From Oceaniglobus ichthyenteri (GTDB lineage: Bacteria; Pseudomonadota; Alphaproteobacteria; Rhodobacterales; Rhodobacteraceae), in NCBI RefSeq assembly GCF_003057885.1, contig NZ_QAGK01000017.1, forward strand, positions 1 through 53,974: DNA of 53,974 nt, written 5' to 3'. Positions within the stretch are counted from its first letter, which is position 1. Each line of letters starts with the position of its first letter. The notes beneath the pieces are model-generated. The model was not told the DNA's origin. It searched no databases and saw only the letters and a list, made by a program, of their open reading frames with translations. Shown here in pieces: positions 52,012-53,974 of the stretch. Made by a program: the position numbers and the translations under genes.

Positions 52012-53157
52012 TCATGATCCGATGGTTTGGCGGGCAATGATCACGCGCTGGACGTCTGATGCGCCCTCGTATATGCGCAAGGCCCTGATTTCGCGGTACA
52101 ACCGTTCCACGGTTTCACCGCTGCGCACCCCGTCACCGCCATGTAATTGCACGGCGCGGTCGATGATCTTTTGCGCGTGGTCGGTGGCAAACAGTTTCGC
52201 CATCGCCGCCTCGCGGGTGACACGCGGCGCGCCGGAATCCTTGGTCCAGGCGGCGCGGTAAACCAACAGCGCGCTGGCGTCGATGTCGACGGCCATATCG
52301 GCAATATGCCCCTGAACCATCTGCAAATCGAACAGGGGCGCGCCCTGTACATGGCGGGTGGTGACGCGTTTGATCGCCTCGTCCAATGCGCGGCGGGCAA
52401 AGCCAAGGGCCGCCGCCGCCACGGTTGAGCGGAACACATCCAGCACCGACATGGCAATCTTGAACCCCGCGCCGCTGTGCCCAATCATGGCGCTGGCGGG
52501 AATGCGGCAATCGCTGAATTTCAGGGTCGCCAAAGGGTGGGGCGCGATGACGTGCAAACGTTCGGCAATGGCAAGGCCCGGTGTATCGGCAGGCACGATA
52601 AAGGCCGACAATCCGCGCGCGCCCGGCGCATCGCCGGTGCGGGCAAACACCGTGTACAGATCGGCAATGCCGCCGTTCGAGATCCAGGTTTTTTCACCGT
52701 TCAGCACATAATCATCGCCATCGCGTGTGGCGGTCATGGTGGAATTGGCCACATCTGACCCGGAATTGGGTTCGGTCAGGGCAAAGGCCGATATCGCCTG
52801 ACCCCGGCGCACCGCTGGCAACCATTCCTGTTGCTGTGCGGGCGTGCCAAACAGCGAAATCGCGCCGGTGCCAAGACCCTGCATCGCAAAGGCGAAATCG
52901 GCCAAGCCATCGTGGCGCGCCAATGTTTCGCGGATCAGGCACAGGGCGCGCACATCCAACCGGCCCTGTGACCCCGGTTCGATTGTGGCGTGGTTCAACC
53001 ACCCCGCAGCACCCAGTTGCGCCACCAGATCACGGCAGGCCTGATCGGTGTCGGTGTGATCAACGCGCAAATCGCTGGCAAAGCCTTCCAGTGCATCCGC
53101 CAGGGCGCGGTGGCGGTCCTCAAAAAATGGCCAGCTCAGGAAGGTTTTGTCGGCCAT
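52012..53157 (-). CDS. Acyl-CoA dehydrogenase (complete copy)
   Basis: A 381-residue FAD enzyme: N-terminal helical domain, beta domain with [14 protein letters not shown] (126-139) and [10 protein letters not shown] (153-162), and a C-terminal helical domain with QLHGGDG (337-343) and YEGASDVQR (363-371), whose Glu364 is the usual catalytic base. It would desaturate a CoA ester late in the anthranilate pathway, for instance a pimeloyl- or ring-type intermediate; it also resembles glutaryl-CoA-like and cyclohexane-type dehydrogenases. ATG at 53157 overlaps the hydratase stop. Confidence 0.92.
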   Translation of the reverse strand: MADKTFLSWPFFEDRHRALADALEGFASDLRVDHTDTDQACRDLVAQLGAAGWLNHATIEPGSQGRLDVRALCLIRETLARHDGLADFAFAMQGLGTGAISLFGTPAQQQEWLPAVRRGQAISAFALTEPNSGSDVANSTMTATRDGDDYVLNGEKTWISNGGIADLYTVFARTGDAPGARGLSAFIVPADTPGLAIAERLHVIAPHPLATLKFSDCRIPASAMIGHSGAGFKIAMSVLDVFRSTVAAAALGFARRALDEAIKRVTTRHVQGAPLFDLQMVQGHIADMAVDIDASALLVYRAAWTKDSGAPRVTREAAMAKLFATDHAQKIIDRAVQLHGGDGVRSGETVERLYREIRALRIYEGASDVQRVIIARQTIGS

Positions 53158-53963
53158 CAATCGCCCTCGAACACTGGTTTTTCCTTGGCGACAAAGGCGT
53201 TATAGGCGCGTTCGAAATCGCGGGTCTGCATGCAGATCGCCTGAGTCTGGGCCTCGGCCTCGATCGCCTGTTCGATCGACATTGACCATTCCTGCGCCAG
53301 CATGGTTTTGGTCATCATATGGGCAAAATTCGGCCCCGCGGCGATGCGCGTGGCCATATCCCGCGCGGTTTGCTCCAAATCATTGGCACCCACGACGCGG
53401 TTGTAAAACCCCCAGGCCGCGCCCTCATCCGCCGACATTGACCGCCCCGTATACAGCAATTCGGCGGCGCGCCCTTGGCCGATCAGGCGGGGCAGGATCG
53501 CACAGGCGCCCATATCGCACCCGGCCAGACCAACGCGGGTGAACAGAAACGCGCATTTTGCATCCTGGCTGGCAATGCGCAGGTCTGACGCCATGGCAAT
53601 AATCGCCCCCGCCCCGGCGCACACCCCATCGACGGCGGCAATCACCGGTTTGCCGCAATTGATCATCGCCTTGACCAAATCGCCGGTCATGCGGGTGAAA
53701 TTCAGCATTTCCTTCATGCTCATCCGGGTCAGCGGGCCGATGATATCATGCACATCCCCGCCCGAGCTGAAATTGCCGCCGTTCGAGGCGAAAATCACCA
53801 CATCCACATCGTCGGCATAAGCCAGATCACGAAACCAATCGCGCAATTCCGCATAACTTTCAAAGGTCAGCGGGTTTTTACGGTCGGGCCGGTCCAGCGC
53901 GATTGTGGCGATACGATCGGCAATGGTGCATTTGAAATGGGTCACATCGGTGCGGGTATTCAT
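53157..53963 (-). CDS. Enoyl-CoA hydratase family protein (same gene as 457-1263)
   Basis: Identical to the gene at 457-1263 and counted once on the circle. It is followed here by the full acyl-CoA dehydrogenase gene with a TGATG overlap. Confidence 0.85.
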   Translation of the reverse strand: MNTRTDVTHFKCTIADRIATIALDRPDRKNPLTFESYAELRDWFRDLAYADDVDVVIFASNGGNFSSGGDVHDIIGPLTRMSMKEMLNFTRMTGDLVKAMINCGKPVIAAVDGVCAGAGAIIAMASDLRIASQDAKCAFLFTRVGLAGCDMGACAILPRLIGQGRAAELLYTGRSMSADEGAAWGFYNRVVGANDLEQTARDMATRIAAGPNFAHMMTKTMLAQEWSMSIEQAIEAEAQTQAICMQTRDFERAYNAFVAKEKPVFEGD

Positions 53964-53974
53964 GGCGTCAAACT
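53960..53974 (-). CDS. 3' end of the MarR regulator gene (cut by window edge)
   Basis: The last five codons, including the stop, of the gene that is complete at 1260-1727. The ATGA overlap with the hydratase start is repeated here. Confidence 0.85.

Larger units (their letters stand above)
52701..53974. repeat. Terminal direct repeat (circular wrap), right copy
   Basis: Exact copy of bases 1-1274. This copy joins the complete acyl-CoA dehydrogenase gene to the hydratase gene and shows that the leftward operon is continuous across the circular junction. Annotation of the plasmid should stop at base 52700. Confidence 0.95.

Overview
The window is one complete circular plasmid read slightly past its own start. 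Bases 1-1274 recur exactly at 52701-53974, and every reading frame in the two copies is offset by 52,700, so the replicon is about 52.7 kb and the last 1.27 kb is wrap-around. A repABC replication and partition cassette (37.4-40.8 kb), with 16-bp parS palindromes and an antisense-RNA locus between repB and repC, places it in an alphaproteobacterium. High GC, TRAP and ABC transporters, a membrane cytochrome-c urate oxidase and the gene content point to Rhodobacterales (Roseobacter/Paracoccus type). I see no tRNA, rRNA, insertion sequence, CRISPR array, conjugation, mobilisation or toxin-antitoxin gene: almost everything is catabolism and uptake.

Region A (49.1 kb through the join to 15.6 kb) is a tryptophan/anthranilate island made of two operons. 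The rightward operon (5.9-15.6 kb) holds a cupin, a flavin-containing monooxygenase, an HGGxW arylformamidase-like hydrolase, tryptophan 2,3-dioxygenase, kynureninase, an FGGY sugar kinase and a sugar-type ABC transporter. The leftward operon runs from 4.8 kb across the join to 49.1 kb: a fused anthraniloyl-CoA monooxygenase/reductase, SDR, MarR regulator, enoyl-CoA hydratase, acyl-CoA dehydrogenase, a second cupin, aminobenzoate-CoA ligase, thioesterase and a RidA-like protein. Together they give Trp -> N-formylkynurenine -> kynurenine -> anthranilate -> anthraniloyl-CoA -> dearomatised ring -> beta-oxidation-like steps, and kynureninase also releases alanine. An AraC regulator gene lies between the operons. 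A related palindrome (core TTTCAAGC) sits at both operon promoters.

Region B (15.7-25.4 kb) holds a LysR regulator with a TauE/SafE exporter; a leftward six-gene operon for a succinate dehydrogenase/fumarate reductase-type complex plus a two-subunit class I fumarase/tartrate dehydratase; a GST and a nitroreductase; and a thiamine-diphosphate enzyme of unknown substrate.

Region C (25.5-32.5 kb) is a urate-to-ureidoglycolate cluster: NCS2 permease, AllA, a PuuE-UraD fusion, HIU hydrolase, LysR, PuuD and AllE. The allantoate-hydrolysing step is not encoded here. Region D (32.7-37.1 kb) is a phosphonate-type ABC transporter (PhnD, PhnC, two PhnE) with a HAD hydrolase, but no C-P lyase.

Region E (37.1-40.8 kb) is the replicon core. 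Region F (40.85-49.1 kb) holds a BhcD-like iminosuccinate reductase with a divergent IclR regulator, then a sugar-acid/amino-sugar module: PfkB kinase, DapA-family lyase, GntR regulator, TRAP transporter and NagB-type deaminase.

The plasmid is very compact. Every convergent gene pair is separated by 7 bp or less or overlaps, often through interleaved stop codons, and most operon genes overlap by ATGA or GTGA. No gene-free stretch exceeds 300 bp.
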